Positions 35,546 through 48,404 of a stretch of DNA of 64,000 nucleotides are shown piece by piece; positions within the stretch are counted from its first letter, which is position 1, and every line of letters begins with the position of its first letter. Below the pieces are notes generated by a model that did not search any database, was not told where the DNA came from, and saw nothing but the letters and a program-made list of their open reading frames with translations. Source of the stretch: Plectrocnemia conspersa (taxonomy: Eukaryota > Arthropoda > Insecta > Trichoptera > Polycentropodidae); contig VTFK01000177.1 of assembly GCA_009617715.1 (NCBI GenBank), positions 372,001 to 436,000 on the forward strand, given 5' to 3'. The translations under genes and the position numbers were made by a program.

Positions 35546-36189
35546 AAAATATTAGTTAATTAAGAGAAATCCGAAACAGCAAAAATATAACGGGTTTCAT
35601 AAATGGAATAAAAAAACACCTTCGTACACATAGAAATAAATTATAATATTAAGACTTTATTATTGTATATTTTTATTTTTTCTTTCTGTTATGTATTTTT
35701 TATATATTTTTATATGTGTTTACTAAATTTGTTAGATGTAAAGATTAGCTATTAAGCTAAATAAATTAATAAAATAAATAATAAATAATAAATAATAATT
35801 GTTACTGTCGAGATCAACCGTAATCGTTTGGAGGACTGCTAAATGCATATTAAAATAGAACTGTTTTATTTGGACTTTCAAAGATATTTTTGCGTCGGCG
35901 TTGTACAAACGATCGAGTATTCAAGTGGATATCCATTAAGTGATTCAAAAACACTTGAAAATATAGACAAACAAAGCCAAGTGGTCGGTGCTAATACAAA
36001 GAATTCCAGTGAATATTTTCGCCATTTCATAGAATTACATCATTGCCTATTCAAAAATTTTAAAATCATCGTTCGGTCTATTATAATGCTGATTAGACAA
36101 TATCGAATAATCTGTTCCCGCCCCGCAATAATCGAGATTGGCTAAATGTTGGACTTATTCTAATAAGCCTAAGCACGGCCATATAAGAG

Positions 36190-37080
36190 AGTATGTCAAT
36201 AAGTCCTTTCAATACAATAAAAAAATACATTATTATGGGCTGATTAATTTTTATTTCTCAACATAGTCTCCTTTTAGCTTGATACACTTCGCCCAGCGTT
36301 TTTCCAACTTTTTTAAACTATCCAAAAAATAAAATTTCAGAAACAGGAAAAGTCGTTGAGGAGCAAATCTGATAATAACAGCGGATGCGGCAACAATCCA
36401 AATGCAATTCATGCATGTTCGCCTTCGATACTGCATGAATTATGTATGTATAACTGGGCTTGGGGGTCAGCAATGAAGTCTTCTTGAAGTCTTCTTCGAG
36501 AAGAAGACTTACCACCAACTATGCATTGTCTTGATGGAAGAGAACATTCTTCTTGGCCAAATGTGGGTGTATTAAATTACTACATTTTTTTGTATTGAAA
36601 AATTAAAACGTAATGAGTTATTATTGTGGTAACTATTATTCTCACATGTAAACATAAATAATATAATAATAATGACACTAAACGTAGATTGTAAAGAAAT
36701 ATATAAGATTAAAAATTAAATATATAAAATATATTTTTCATGCAAAGTTGATACAATTGAGCCATTTGATATGCCTATGACATCAACAAGTTCGTCTATG
36801 ACTCAAAACCATATCGTGGATTTTGTCGATTATTCCTGACGTAGTGGACATCCCAAACGACGTTTATCACTTGCATATGCATGACCACGTTTAAACTCAT
36901 TGACCCAATTGTAAACAATTTTAAACGCTGGTGCTGATGTGCCATGAACTTCATACAACTCGGCTTTGATTTCTTTGGGTGTTTTGCGAATATCAATTTG
37001 CGAAGCTACGCCGAATCAATCAAGACGACCTTTAAAAACCCGAGAGAAGCAGCCATCTTTACTTTTTTATTGTATCTTTA
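36190..37080 (-). pseudogene. Mariner-family transposon relic, internally deleted
   Basis: Minus strand, the N-terminal part (about 36996-36800) reads APAFKIVYNWVNEFKRG and then DKRRLGCPLRQE, the DNA-binding region of mariner transposases (here with GRP-like box). The C-terminal end (36436-36251) reads SLKKLEKRWAKCIKLKGDYV EK, the standard mariner terminus, and is followed by TAA. The catalytic DD34D centre between them is mostly gone. One end reads gtatgtcaataagtcc at 36191; the opposite inverted repeat was not found. Confidence 0.8.
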
Positions 37081-38560
37081 CCTTAATCCTACGTCTTATT
37101 GTTACTAAGATTACATAAAATTTTTAAGATATCAAATAATCTCCTTTGTAATAAAGGCTCAATAATAATAAATTTATTTAAAAAATACGTTTAATTATTA
37201 TTACTAATTAGATTATGCATTTTAATTAATTTAAAAAAAATACGTTTTTGTTTCTGTTAAAATAAAATTACGTCTTCTCTTGTTTTTATTGCTTAATCAA
37301 TGAACGTGTTGATATTTATTCAGTACTATCAGTATGTCTAATTAACTAATTATATTAAAATAAATACGGTAGTAAATAGCATGTATTTCCTTATGTTTTA
37401 ACTATAATCGAGTAAATTATATTTTAGGAAATGTGTTTTACTGTGATGTGTACAGAAGATACCTCATACAGCTTGGGAAGATTTATAGGCATATTACTTA
37501 ATTATAAATATACCTAAGGAGAGATGCCGCTCGATACATTGCAATATAAAATAATAGCTCTTCGTCACTATTAACTATTTAATAGTCGCTATATTTATTC
37601 TGACAATTAGTCATGTTTTGAAAAACATATTTGCAAATTGGTACGTACAATGTAACAATTTCCATACAATAGAACAGTAAAAAAAAAAAAAAGGTATACA
37701 TGTATGTATGATATAATATAGTCTCTCGCCGATGGTTTATAGATGGAACAGGTGTTATGAGCAGGCAGTTTGCATCTAAAGTATTTTTTTATGCTCATGT
37801 ATTGAATGTATAATAATAATACAGCAAGGCCTTTATGGTATTATTCATTAAAAAATATATATACTTTGTAATAATTTGTAGCTTTAAGACCTATTTGTAT
37901 ATGTTAAGGTGAACATGTGAGAACCACTGTCGTTGAAATATGATGACATCTTAGGATAAATCGACCCTTCATCTACGTGCGCATCTGCTAAGTCGGGAGC
38001 GGCCAGAGATCATTGAGTTCGATTATAAAAAAAGTAAACAATTTAGCTATTGATTAAAAATAATTTGAACCGAGATTCTCACGCCAAAAGGAACATAAAA
38101 TCTCATTAGCAATAAGTTGCAGATTATTTTTATAAAATTTAAGATGTAAAACCTTCCATCGGTAAGGGAGTCGATATTGTGTAAAAATGATTACGCAACA
38201 GTATTGATGAAAAGTAACTAGGTATATAAGGAGTTGGATTTTCAGTACAAAATCAGATCACACTCGCCGTTGAGATATGAGCAGTCCCAACATCTCTACC
38301 GAAGACTCCAGATAACTACTTAACGCTCACAAGGATCATCCAGCACAGCAATAGGCGATACAAACCAATCTATTGAACTAAGGCTGGCAAGCAACAGTTG
38401 ATATTTTAATCATTCAGCACCATTCGTGAACTTCATTAAGAAACAACGGGCGGTTTTTGTAGTATTAGAAGTTATCACGTAATTATAAACATTATAAAAT
38501 TTACAATTAAAATTGAACTACACATGTAACTAATTAAAACATACTGAATTATCTATTTCA
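37081..38560. other. Intergenic; possible solo LTR near 37.9-38.5 kb
   Basis: 37100-37900 is plain AT-rich DNA. Around 38221 a TATA-like tatataa lies some 22 bases before tcagta, in a less AT-rich stretch without frames, which would suit an LTR or other transposon promoter. No matching direct repeat or target duplication was found, so this is weak. Confidence 0.25.
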
Positions 38561-38599
38561 TGTAATACTGTTTGATCAAGGAAATGTTTGTCACGTATG

Positions 38600-38760
38600 G
38601 TTTAAAATCTGGCCAAATTCAAGAGGGGCAAATAACCCCCTCACAAATGATCTCTCTGAAGTTACTATTGATAATATATCATTTAACAAAACATCTCTTA
38701 CAGATAATGTCACCAATTATTCAAGATGCTCCCACCTGCCCCCCAAATGACGTCCCTGTC
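38600..38760. repeat. Fragment of the CAGGG-ended repeat
   Basis: catttaacaaaacatctct, gataatgtcaccaattattcaa and the end ccccaaatgacgtccctg (to 38758) match parts of 7240-7290 and 27715-27780. Confidence 0.55.
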
Positions 38761-38989
38761 ATTTCCAGCGCACATCTTAACACCTCTATATCCACAATCC
38801 AAAGCGCTAATAAAACTCTTTCTAAAAGCTTCTATTAGAAACTACCATTTATAGGTTATGTCTAGCGTGTTATTTTAATGGATTTTTTCACAATTGTTTA
38901 ACTGGTAGTTTTGGACATTATGTGTAAAAAAATGCTAAGGGAAACGGCGCGAAATCCGCAGTTAGCAGTCCGCCATTCATGTAATACTT

Positions 38990-39180
38990 TATGTATTTAA
39001 TATGTGTTAAATTAACGCAACCAGTCGTCCTCCTTTGTCCTACTCAATTTTTTTATTCTCCTTTTGTCCTTTTTCGTCCTACTCCGACAAAAATTTCCGA
39101 GATAACCTTTTTCTTAGCTCCCGCAGCAATTTCTCCTTCTTTGATATTTTAAAAATCTGGTCACCTTGGCCAAATGAAAG
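38990..39180 (-). repeat. Possible hAT-like element end
   Basis: On the minus strand caaggtgaccagatttttaa (from about 39172) is followed by purine-rich gtaggacaaaggagga-type units, a composition often seen at hAT ends. No second terminus identified. Confidence 0.3.
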
Positions 39181-40313
39181 CACGCGGGGGCGACACGCTT
39201 TCTGAGAACCTCGATAGATTATCTGAAATAGATATTTATGTACTTTTTGAAACTGTCGGAACCAACAAATTAACTACATATTATTTTAATAAAAATAATA
39301 TCGCTTAGATATATTATTTAAAACACATGTTACAAATTAATCAAATTGTACGTAATTAATTATTTATACGTGTTGCGCATTAATATGTCATTATTGCTAA
39401 TCCCATATTCAGAGAGTCGCCATCATCGTAACATTTCAGAAGCATACACGCTTAATTTAATTTCCTGACTTCTGTCACCACCGGGCACTAAAGTGTTGAT
39501 CTACCGACGTGATCTGAAAACGGAAATCTAATTTACACGAGGGCAAGCGCAAAACAAGCCTTTTGTTTAGCTACACAGCTAATGAATAGACTTTTCCGAA
39601 ATTTGCCAATTCCACGGATAATTTGCAAGAACAATATTAATCGATGAGGATGAAACAATTTTAATGATGGAGGAAGAGTTTAATTTAATTATGAAAAATG
39701 CAGAGAAACCTAATATAATTCAAGCTGATGATTTCGGAAATCTAGAATAGGAGTTTTTACTTTTCAAAAACACCAAATAACGAACTATTTATCTTGAGAG
39801 GCTCTACAAATTTTTCCACAGAACTTAAATTGGCACTGGGGGATAAGTATTTTAATGTTTTGCTGTTTCTTAAGTATTATTATATTAGAGTTAGTAAAAT
39901 AAAATAACTTGATGTAATTAAAATCTTTTAAAAATGTAAAATTCGGATTTTTAATATAATGATTTTGGACCCGGACCCGCCGGGAATTTAAAATATTGGA
40001 CCTGGAAACGACAGTTTTTAGAAAATTCAGCTGACATTTGTCAGAAAAGTGATTTATTTTTATAGTTACACCGGATAAACTGTCCCTTTGTCAGAATTTG
40101 TTGAAAAAATTAGAGAAAAAAATTTAAATAATAAATATTTATTTTTTAAATGTAATAATTGTATTTAATTTAATAAAAATGTAATTTAATTTAATAATAT
40201 TTCTTACATCAACAATAAATAAGAATAAATGATTTTTGTAGCTGGCAACATTGACTTGTGTCAAAAGAGTCCTCGGTGATTTACAAAAGAATTGTTTTTA
40301 TATCAAAATCGCA

Positions 40314-42198
40314 ATGTCTGTGTGCAGCTTGACTACGCGGAAGCTCCTGTCCAGATCTTTTTTATCATTTCCGCAAATCGCAACGTTTTCTCGTGAGAAT
40401 TTGCCACCCGCCATTTTGAGGTTAAGTCAAAACATTGTACCGCTAATTGTGTATTATTTACTGTTTCATATCAGGGCAACTGAGTTTTAACGAAGCCGTC
40501 GAGAAGCGAAATCATTTATTTACGTTGGAGAAGAAACACCAAAATGAAAGCGTGGGACGGATAGAGAAAATTGAAGTTAAATACATGGGCACACCGAAGG
40601 ACTGTACTATGATTATGAACAAGGAAATATCGACGCCTTTTGATTGCGCCAGACGTACGTAATGTTTATATAACATCTTATAAATAACGTAACATATTTA
40701 TTGATTTATTCTGATTTATAGATTTGAGTATATCGCACATGGAGAGATGTGCGCTGGCCGTCATTAATGGAAATGTAGTATGGGACATGAATAGACCTAT
40801 TCCAGATAGCTGTACATTAGAAGTACGTAAAAATATTACATTTTATTAAATGATTTAGCAAAATCAATTGCAAAGAAATTAGAAAATATTTTTTTAATGA
40901 ATTTTTGCAACTTTAGTCAAATAAAATAAAGTCAATAAATAATATTTATATCAAATTATACTACTGTTATTTTTCTTTCCTATTTGCTATGCTTCTTGTT
41001 TTTCTTATTTGTTTTTTTAAAATTTAATAATAAATATTTTAACTGTACTTATTATATTTTTTCAAATATATGTATAATTTTAATGTATTTAATTGTATCA
41101 CTACAATTACCATGCGGAATAAATTAAAAAAAAATAAATATATATTTTCATTTGTCACGAGCTAAAGGCCATTTGCCACACAACTCATAGCAGTCAATTT
41201 GCAATGATGTATTTTACTGAAATTTTAGTAATGTGTATTATTATATTGAGCTACAAAATTATTGTACACTTATTAAAAATTCTTTTATTTAGCTTTTAGA
41301 TTTTTTGTCACCGTTACCTCAGCAAGTTAACTTGGCTTTCTGGCGGACGTGTTCTTTCGTTCTCGGAGCAACAATAGCGCGAGCTTTCAGGGATAAATAT
41401 AAGATTAAACTGCATAGTTTTCCATCACCTGATAGTAATAAATAATTTATGCGACATGTCATTTATTTTACTGTTTTTATTAATATTTTTCGTATGAATA
41501 TTTATAGTAAGATCTGGATCGTTTGTATATGACGCAGAACTGTGTGGTTTGGATGAATGGAAACCTACGCAGGAAGAGTACCGAGTTTTCAGTACGGAAA
41601 TGATCAAGTTCGTTCAATCGGCCGTTCCTATAGAACGCTTGACTGTTCCAATGAATTTGGCTTTGGCAATGTTTGAAGAGAACGAACACAAATCACAACA
41701 GATACCACATATTGCAAGGAAAAATGCAGGTAATTTACTTGAAAGTGATGTAGTAGACAGTTTTTATATGTGTTTTTTTTTAGGAAACGTTACACTTTAT
41801 AGAGCAGGAACCCACATTGATATATCGAAAGGTCCCATGATATCGAACGTGAGGCAAATTGGTCGCGTTACTATACCTGCTGTCTTTAACTTTACCGGGC
41901 AAGTCGACGATAGAAAAATAACGCTTCATAGATTCCAAGGAGTCGCACTCCCCATTGGAATTATCATCAATCATGTAGCTTATGGTTTATTGGAAAAGAG
42001 AGCTAAGAAATTGGTAAGACAAACTTATAGACCATTAAATGTTTTACACACAGATAACCACGTTTATTATAATATTATTTATTGCTAGTAATCTAATTAA
42101 TTATTGATACTCTTACTTTGTAGAATCCTGCGAGATCTCCTTTAACTCCGTACGATTTGGAATATGTTGATAATCATGCGGCTGAAGCTATTGCATAA
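40314..42198 (+). CDS. mRpL39: Mitochondrial large ribosomal subunit protein L39
   Basis: Component of the mitochondrial 39S ribosomal subunit, related in fold to the N-terminal part of threonyl-tRNA synthetase. Exons 40314-40392, 40475-40654, 40722-40822, 41293-41434, 41508-41729, 41784-42013, 42124-42198; all phases agree, 342 residues (human protein 338). Residues 1-27 (MSVCSLTTRKLLSRSFLSF, Arg/Ser-rich, no acids) look like a mitochondrial targeting peptide. Conserved blocks: LSFNEAVEKRNHLF, MNKEISTPFDCA, VNLAFWRTCSFVLG, LDEWKPTQE, HRFQGVALP. Exon 1 must use the GTGAGA donor at 40393: the later GTTAAG at 40421 would put a TAA into the frame. Ends GCATAA, 185 bases from the convergent gene's stop. 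Confidence 0.95.
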
Positions 42199-42383
42199 TG
42201 TATTACGGAGTATAAAGTACTTGTTTTTTTATAGATTTAATATACACTATTGATAGATTAATTATGTTTTATTAATTTCCTTTTTTAGAATCAAATATAT
42301 ATAATTTAATTGGCGTTTCAAGATTTTTTAACGTAGAATAAAAAATAATTGTATTCACAACTGAACCTCGTCATGCATACTTA

Positions 42384-43522
42384 TTAAACTGAATCAATGT
42401 TGAATTGTAATGTGTAGCATGCCCACATTTGTGGGGTATTAGGAATTCCACTCGTAGAGGCACGATACAGTTCAACTTTACATTTGTACGCGCCAATCAT
42501 TTCCTTCTTCAGCTCTACGTCAGCTTTGTCCGGCGAAATTTTGCTGACGTCATATTGTCCCTGAAATTAAGAAACAAGTAATTTTATTTATTATTATTTT
42601 ATTTATTTATTTTATAAATATATGTCGAGAATGTAACACATAATTGAAGAAATGTGTAACAATCTCAACTTGATAAGAAAAAAATGAGTTGGATGTTTTA
42701 TTTTTAGAATTTATGGATAATAGAAGACAATTCTTTAATGAAAAGGGAATCGAAGGCATTATCTGGCAACCAGATACGAGATGCATATTCAACGAAATCA
42801 CTCTCAATCTCGAATTTTTATGATAACGGATAACAAATTTCAAAATATCGCTGATTGTTTATTTCTCAAAGTAAAACACACAAATTGGTTATTAAATCAG
42901 TGCGATGAGACACGTTACTACTCATTTTATAATCATAATAAAGTAGTGTTTTAAAACTTGAGTATTTATATAGTATACTATATTGACAGAAAGTGTATTT
43001 ACCTTTTGATTGGGCATGAAATTATTGGTGGTTCCATAGTTTTGAAATAAACTGACCATGACTCTGATCCGCCTTCGTTTATCTTTTCACACAAATCCTG
43101 AATATCGTATGTAATCATCATCATGTAATTTCCAGGGCTGACTGCTTTCTCCAGAAAGGCTTTAACCTGTGAGATTCGTTTAGAAAACATAACTTGCCTT
43201 ATGAAATATATTTCAATTTATATAATTACCATGATAGGAGAGTTAATGTCGGAGTTCAGATTCATAATGCCTTTGATTCCCATAGCCGTCTCATTCGCCA
43301 TGTAAACCTTAGCATTGGTTAGATCGGAGATTTGGTTCTCATAATTGGGACACTCCGACACCGCGTCCCAAATTAAAACTATTTTACGTTGCTATCAACA
43401 TAAACACTTAAAATTTTACTATAATAATTTTGCATGTTGTTAAAACTTACTTTTGCTTTTGGTTCAATATTCGGTATCGAAATTAGTATTAAACAAATGA
43501 GTAATAAACATTTTAATGACAT
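42384..43522 (-). CDS. Small secreted protein A (DUF1091/ML-like), frame broken
   Basis: Exons, minus strand: 43522-43451, 43391-43230, 43166-43003, 42560-42384. MSLKCLLLICLILISIPNIE is a clear signal peptide; the mature part would be about 165 residues with conserved W-D, two Cys-bearing blocks (DLCEKI, SCPIK) and MWACYTLQF near the end. It is paralogous to 48405-49147, with the same intron positions. At the end of exon 3 there is one base fewer than in the paralogue, so the spliced frame runs into a stop after about 17 codons of exon 4. Fold family is a guess from Cys spacing and the CPI.KG.Y motif typical of insect DUF1091 proteins. Function unknown. An upstream in-frame ATG (43568) would bury the signal peptide and was not chosen. 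Confidence 0.75.
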
Positions 43523-45600
43523 GTTCAACTGGATCAATCTGTAGGGTATGGTTAAATGATTGAATGTCATGGCAGTCTCAGCTTTTATTAGTTACTGTGT
43601 CACGCTATTATAACAATGGATGATTGTTAGCGACTGATATAATATAAATAAACAATTATTATAATATATAATATAAAAATATATATTGACAGTTTGAAAA
43701 TTGACTGTCATAACTACTAAAACACATTGCTACTTCGTCATACCCACAGGGTCATTATCATCAGGTGTTCAGTCCACCGCAGTCTTTGAGATTTGCAGAA
43801 GCATATGTTAAATTCTTGCTCTGCGAAGGCTTCTAACTCGTGGTTCATTTTTGTTCTGTTATGTACCATCTGCTTCCTTGATTGGATCGAATATTTTTCT
43901 CAAAATTATTCTTTCAAAGAATCCAAGCCGACTTTCTTTCCTCAATGTGGTTGTTGACGTTTCACTGCCATATGTAATGATGGTAATGATTTATCTGAGT
44001 ACTTTATTCCAATCTTATTTTTACGTAATTGTTATATAACGTGTATAATTGATATAATTGTCGGGTTCATCATTTGAAACAATCCCTATTTAAAACTGAA
44101 AGGATTAACGCATATTATAATCATAAAAAGAGTCAATTCGACTCGTGATAAAATCGTTTTAATCATTAAAAAAAAATTGGTTTCTTCGTTTAAAATGAGA
44201 CACCGTGGTAGTTCATTTAACAAATTAAGGTACTCGCCTTAAGAATAGATTTCAATATACCTTAACGGTCAACAGCAATTTATTTCAAAGAAATTCGCCA
44301 CCATTCTCTAATTGGACGACATTAAAATAAATATTGGGAACCTGGCAACTAGAAATCACTTCCATTTAGACAGTGGTGTGATACTGGATTGTAATGTACG
44401 CCTCCTAATAACCCTTTTCAGTATCAGAATGTGAATTTTTCCAGATTTTTATTACCAGTGGAGTTTTTTTATTATCTGCGTGAAAATAAAATAGCTAGAA
44501 AGATATTAAATATCCAACAATTCAATTATATTTGTGGTAATAGTCACTGGCATTGTACGTTGATCCGTTCAATGTCAGTTATGAGGAGCTGGTTAGAATT
44601 AAAATCTTCTGCTGTGAGTGTGAGACTAGTGTTATTATTTTTTTATAAAGGTCTTTGGTGGAATAATAATCAATGATTGCAAATCAATTCTAACCTCTAA
44701 GTAAAATTATAAATAATATATAAAAAAATACATATATGAAAAAAATTTAGGAACATCTGCTTTAATTAATATGTTCAGTTAATAACAATTATAATTAGAC
44801 AAAGCCTTAGAGTTACAGACAATTGGGCTTTTGTATAATGCACAGTACAATATGCACGGTTTAATTAGTTATTGTGTTTTTTATTGAATTGTCATAATTA
44901 GAATAATTATAATTGAAATGTTATGTTAATAAATTTGCGAGAATGAAATTGATATTAATCTTTTGAATTATTATGAATGAATGTACTCATTACACGTTTC
45001 ATAATGATTTCTACAATTAAATAACGCTTATAATGTTCTTCAATATAATTTAAATATACTGTGCACAGAATTTATGTAAAAATATAATTAATTTATTAAT
45101 TGCATAATATCAGATTAAAATAGTTAAGCCAACTAAATAAGCAACAATAGTAAAAAATGTTATCAATTTAACAAATTCAATAATAGCTGTAAAGTTGTTT
45201 TTATCTTTCTAATTCCCACAATAGTTGGAAACCATTGTTGAAATTCTTCATCATAATGGGAAATAATTGTGATATAATAAACGTCTAATCGATCTATTTA
45301 GAGATTAAGTTTTATGTGTTTAATAATAATTGTTAAAGCAATTGATTAATTAGCGTTTGAAATATATCATGTAATATAAAAATAATACAGGAAACGGTAT
45401 AAATAATTTCCTGTGTTCAAAATGTAAGCAAAATACTTAGGAACATGCCTCAAGTGTCATTCAATCCGACGACAGTATACAATACTGTATAATACTTTTA
45501 TTTTTTATAAATAATCATTCATCTGAAATAAAAGTATTATAAATGAACCAAAAGTTTCATAAAATGTAAGTCTCTATGGTGTTAAATACAAGTTGATCAA
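43523..45600. other. Intergenic with LINE remnants
   Basis: 43745-44000 holds an RTE-like tail (separate entry). At 44436-44480 tttttattaccagtggagttt resembles a jockey-like segment at 24.87-24.82 kb on the minus strand. The remaining sequence is AT-rich without supported genes. Confidence 0.35.
43745..44000 (-). pseudogene. RTE/BovB-like LINE C-terminal fragment
   Basis: Minus-strand translation gives ITYGSET.....RLGFFERIILRKIFDPIKE ADGT, then NKNEPRVRSL, matching the block E.WTL....RLEVFERKVLRKIFGPV that follows the reverse transcriptase in these elements. Stops and frame shifts present. Confidence 0.65.
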
Positions 45601-46100
45601 CTCTTAAAATATAAAAGAATATCTAGAAAAATATTTTATCGGTGCAAATCTTGAATCATTGATTGGATTGCAGTTCGACGATGATTCTTCAGGAAATCTA
45701 TGGATATTGTACTGTAACATTGTTATTATTGTATATACTTTTGTGTGTTTGTTCTCCGGTTTTGGTAAGAATGTATGGCAACATTGTTTTTGTGAATCCA
45801 GGCTACATATTCTTAAAAAGCTTGGAAAGTTGTGGAACTGTAGTACATCATGGAATATGATCCTTGATTCAACTCTAATAATGAGACTATTACTTGGCGA
45901 TTTTTCTTTGAAGGCATTCTTCAACTACTACAAAAGGTTTTGACGTGTATGTCTGTCATTCTGGTGTGTCTGGCCTAATTGAGAAGTTTGCTACATTACA
46001 TAACTTTCTAGTCCAATTGTACATTTGCTGGAGAGACAGACATGCATCACCATACTAACCTTTTATTTGTCAATGAATTTTTGATGAGTGTTAATATTTG
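45601..46100. repeat. Unidentified open frames and a repeat shared with IntS8 intron
   Basis: A plus-strand frame at 45659-45943 and a minus-strand one at 45604-45924 overlap; neither has a recognisable domain. 46005-46080 (tttctagtccaattgtacattt, gacagacatg.at, ccatact.acctt) matches 53543-53620 in an IntS8 intron, so at least that part is an interspersed repeat and the whole is likely a transposon relic. Confidence 0.35.
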
Positions 46101-46356
46101 TCCTAAAGCTAAAATTATAACTGAAATTCAATTTATTTTAATTTAATAATATTCACATATATAAAAATATGTCTAAATTAATACAACCATCGTCCTTATT
46201 TTTTCCTCTATATGCAATTTTACTATTAAAATTAATGCATTTAATTAATGAATACATTTTTTCATATTGTAAATATATTTTAATGCTATTTTGTTTAATA
46301 ATAGCCGACGTATGAAAAATTCGCGATGGCTTCGTTCAGGAGGACATCAAAGGGTA

Positions 46357-46729
46357 CTTGTTAAGAATATCGGCGCCACGCTCAGAAATCAATGGTTATG
46401 AATATTTTCTCTGGGTTTAACCATAACGAATAAGAAATTGGCCAACTAAATACGTTTTAAAATTAAAACTTGATAGGTGTGAACGAGCATTTGTCAGAAC
46501 ATTTTGCTGTATGATCCTCCTTTTGAGTAGAGTCGTTGTTGAGAGTTATTCATGTGGTGTTCACTGTTCCACTGAACCAACGCTTGCTCGCACACAATAT
46601 GTTTAATTTTTAAAACGTATTTATATAGCAAAACGTTGTTGACCGCTTTTTTAGCCGTTAGGGCCAAATGCAGTATCCGAGAATTGATATCCATTGGTTT
46701 CTGAGCTTGGCGCCGACATTCTTAACAAG
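46357..46729. mobile_element. Foldback transposon with long diverged inverted repeats
   Basis: Left end cttgttaagaatatcggcgc and right end (minus strand) cttgttaagaatgtcggcgc match over about 40 bases; weaker similarity continues inwards about 115 bases to aatacgttttaaaa. The core (gagagttattcatgtggtgt, ccaacgcttgctcgcac) is shared with the palindromic MITEs in slimb introns. Confidence 0.75.
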
Positions 46730-46944
46730 CGCCCGTCAACGTCTGTGGGTGTTGCACGCTGAGATCAGTAGATCGAAGGTCTTAGATCGACGGCCAAATA
46801 TAAGCTGACTCGGTGTCGATCGGCGAGGAGATTAATCACACGCCGACCGACCATATATAGGTCTTAACGGTTCCAGAAGCAAAATTCAATTGCATCATAG
46901 CGTCGGCACCATTGCAGTAGGCACGCTCGTTACCGAGCGTTCCC

Positions 46945-47180
46945 ACTGCGACGGCGACGGCACGATTTTATTGCTTTTGACGTGGATTTTTGATTTCTGA
47001 GAAGGGATAATTGTTTTTTGCGCTTTCTTATTGGGCAAAATTTGGTTCAGAAATTCTTCATTGGGTTCTTAGTTATTGTTAGTCGTAATATTTTTTTATA
47101 AAAATCATAATATGAACGTTACTTAACTGTTCATTTAAACTGCGACGGCGACGGCAAGATTTTATTGCTTTTGACGTGGA
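46945..47180. repeat. 42-base direct repeat pair
   Basis: 46945-46986 and 47139-47180 (actgcgacggcgacggca, gattttattgcttttgacgt) differ by one base, 152 bases apart. A short cgctcg/cgagcg hairpin precedes the first copy. Origin unclear. Confidence 0.8.
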
Positions 47181-47219
47181 CTCTAAGCAGGGAATTTGCT
47201 CTCCCTTTTATTTAGATAG

Positions 47220-47345
47220 AAAAATGCATCTCATTTAATGAAATATTATGCATTTTAATTAAATCAAAATATTGGAAAAACGACCACTGGATGGGCAATT
47301 TTTACTCCACCCTTCCCCTAGAAAAATCTGAAATGACGTCCTTGA
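47220..47345 (-). repeat. Fragment of the CAGGG-ended repeat
   Basis: Minus strand begins caaggacgtcatttcag and includes gtggtcgtttttccaatat and atttcattaaatgagatgca, the same blocks in the same order as 7128-7230. Confidence 0.6.
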
Positions 47346-47589
47346 CTTTATTCTCCAAATTATTTTTCGGCTTTAGGTAGATTAATAATCCATTTGTTAG
47401 GAAAACATAAGGTAAATTGTGCAGTAAAGATAGTCATTATTAATTAATTGTGTAATTATTCCGATAAAATCCTGAAATTATTTCTAAATTTTTCTCACAC
47501 TAAGACAAATTTTAAGTGTTTCTTTAATTTCGTGCTTTGAATTAAAAGAAGTTGAGAGTTTGAATAAAAGTTGATAATAAGACACAGGA

Positions 47590-47840
47590 TAGTGAAGTTT
47601 ACATTATTCTAAACAGCGAAGTCCGAGTCCTTCCTGCCGCCACTCACGTCACTCTGTGTTGCCAGTGTATCGCGTAGCTCATGGTTGCAAATTCACATAA
47701 CGCGACTTGGCGACGTCACATCTCGCGTCTCTTTCTAGCGTTCACTCGTCTCTTTCTAGCGTCTTGGTGACGTCTGCGGGCTGGCGTCACTCGCCGTCTC
47801 CAGGGTTGCCAGACGTCCCCATTTGAGCGGGACTGTAGTT
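47590..47840. repeat. GC-rich patch with short direct repeats and a transposon-like end
   Basis: cgtctctttctagcgt occurs at 47726-47741 and 47747-47762. At 47801 cagggttgccagacgtcccc begins, a terminus seen on many insect hAT-like elements. No full element is delimited. Confidence 0.45.
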
Positions 47841-48404
47841 GTTGAGTTCAACAGACAAATTGTTTCTAAAAATCCCGATTTAGCAAAATTTATATATGTA
47901 CCAAAATGTATCATTAATTATCTATTAATTGTACGGTATTTTAACAAACAACAGGGCATTACAACAAAATTATTAAGCTACTTACTCACTCGAAAACGAG
48001 ACATCAGTTAGTATAGTGGATTCAATCACAACGGTTTTAAAATTAAATTCATTACGATTTTTTTAGATTTCTTCCAATAATCAATGCTAGAAATAGACGA
48101 GCAGATTTTACCGTGAAGACTCGTAATTGAGATAAATTTCTTGGACAGAGTAATAACAGGAGACAAATCATAGTTTCGAGTACTATTTCAAGACTTAAAA
48201 TTCAATCAATTCTAAAATCATTTGAGAAAGTTATGAATTTGAAAATCATATTTTTTGAGAGCTGTGAAATTTCGCAAAAATAATTATTAGTTTTAGAACA
48301 GAGTTAAACGATTCTTCTGAACGAAGATGTAACCCTTGTATATAAAATAAAAACAAAATTGTAAAATAATTAGTATTATTTTATTCGTATAGAAAAAAAT
48401 ATAT

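Noticed and set aside
40251..40490. Longer mRpL39 start frame through 40490
   Set aside because: Runs into a stop after the intron; the GTGAGA donor at 40393 restores the conserved frame.
45604..45943. About 100-residue frames on both strands
   Set aside because: Mutually overlapping, no domain, and the neighbouring sequence is an interspersed repeat.
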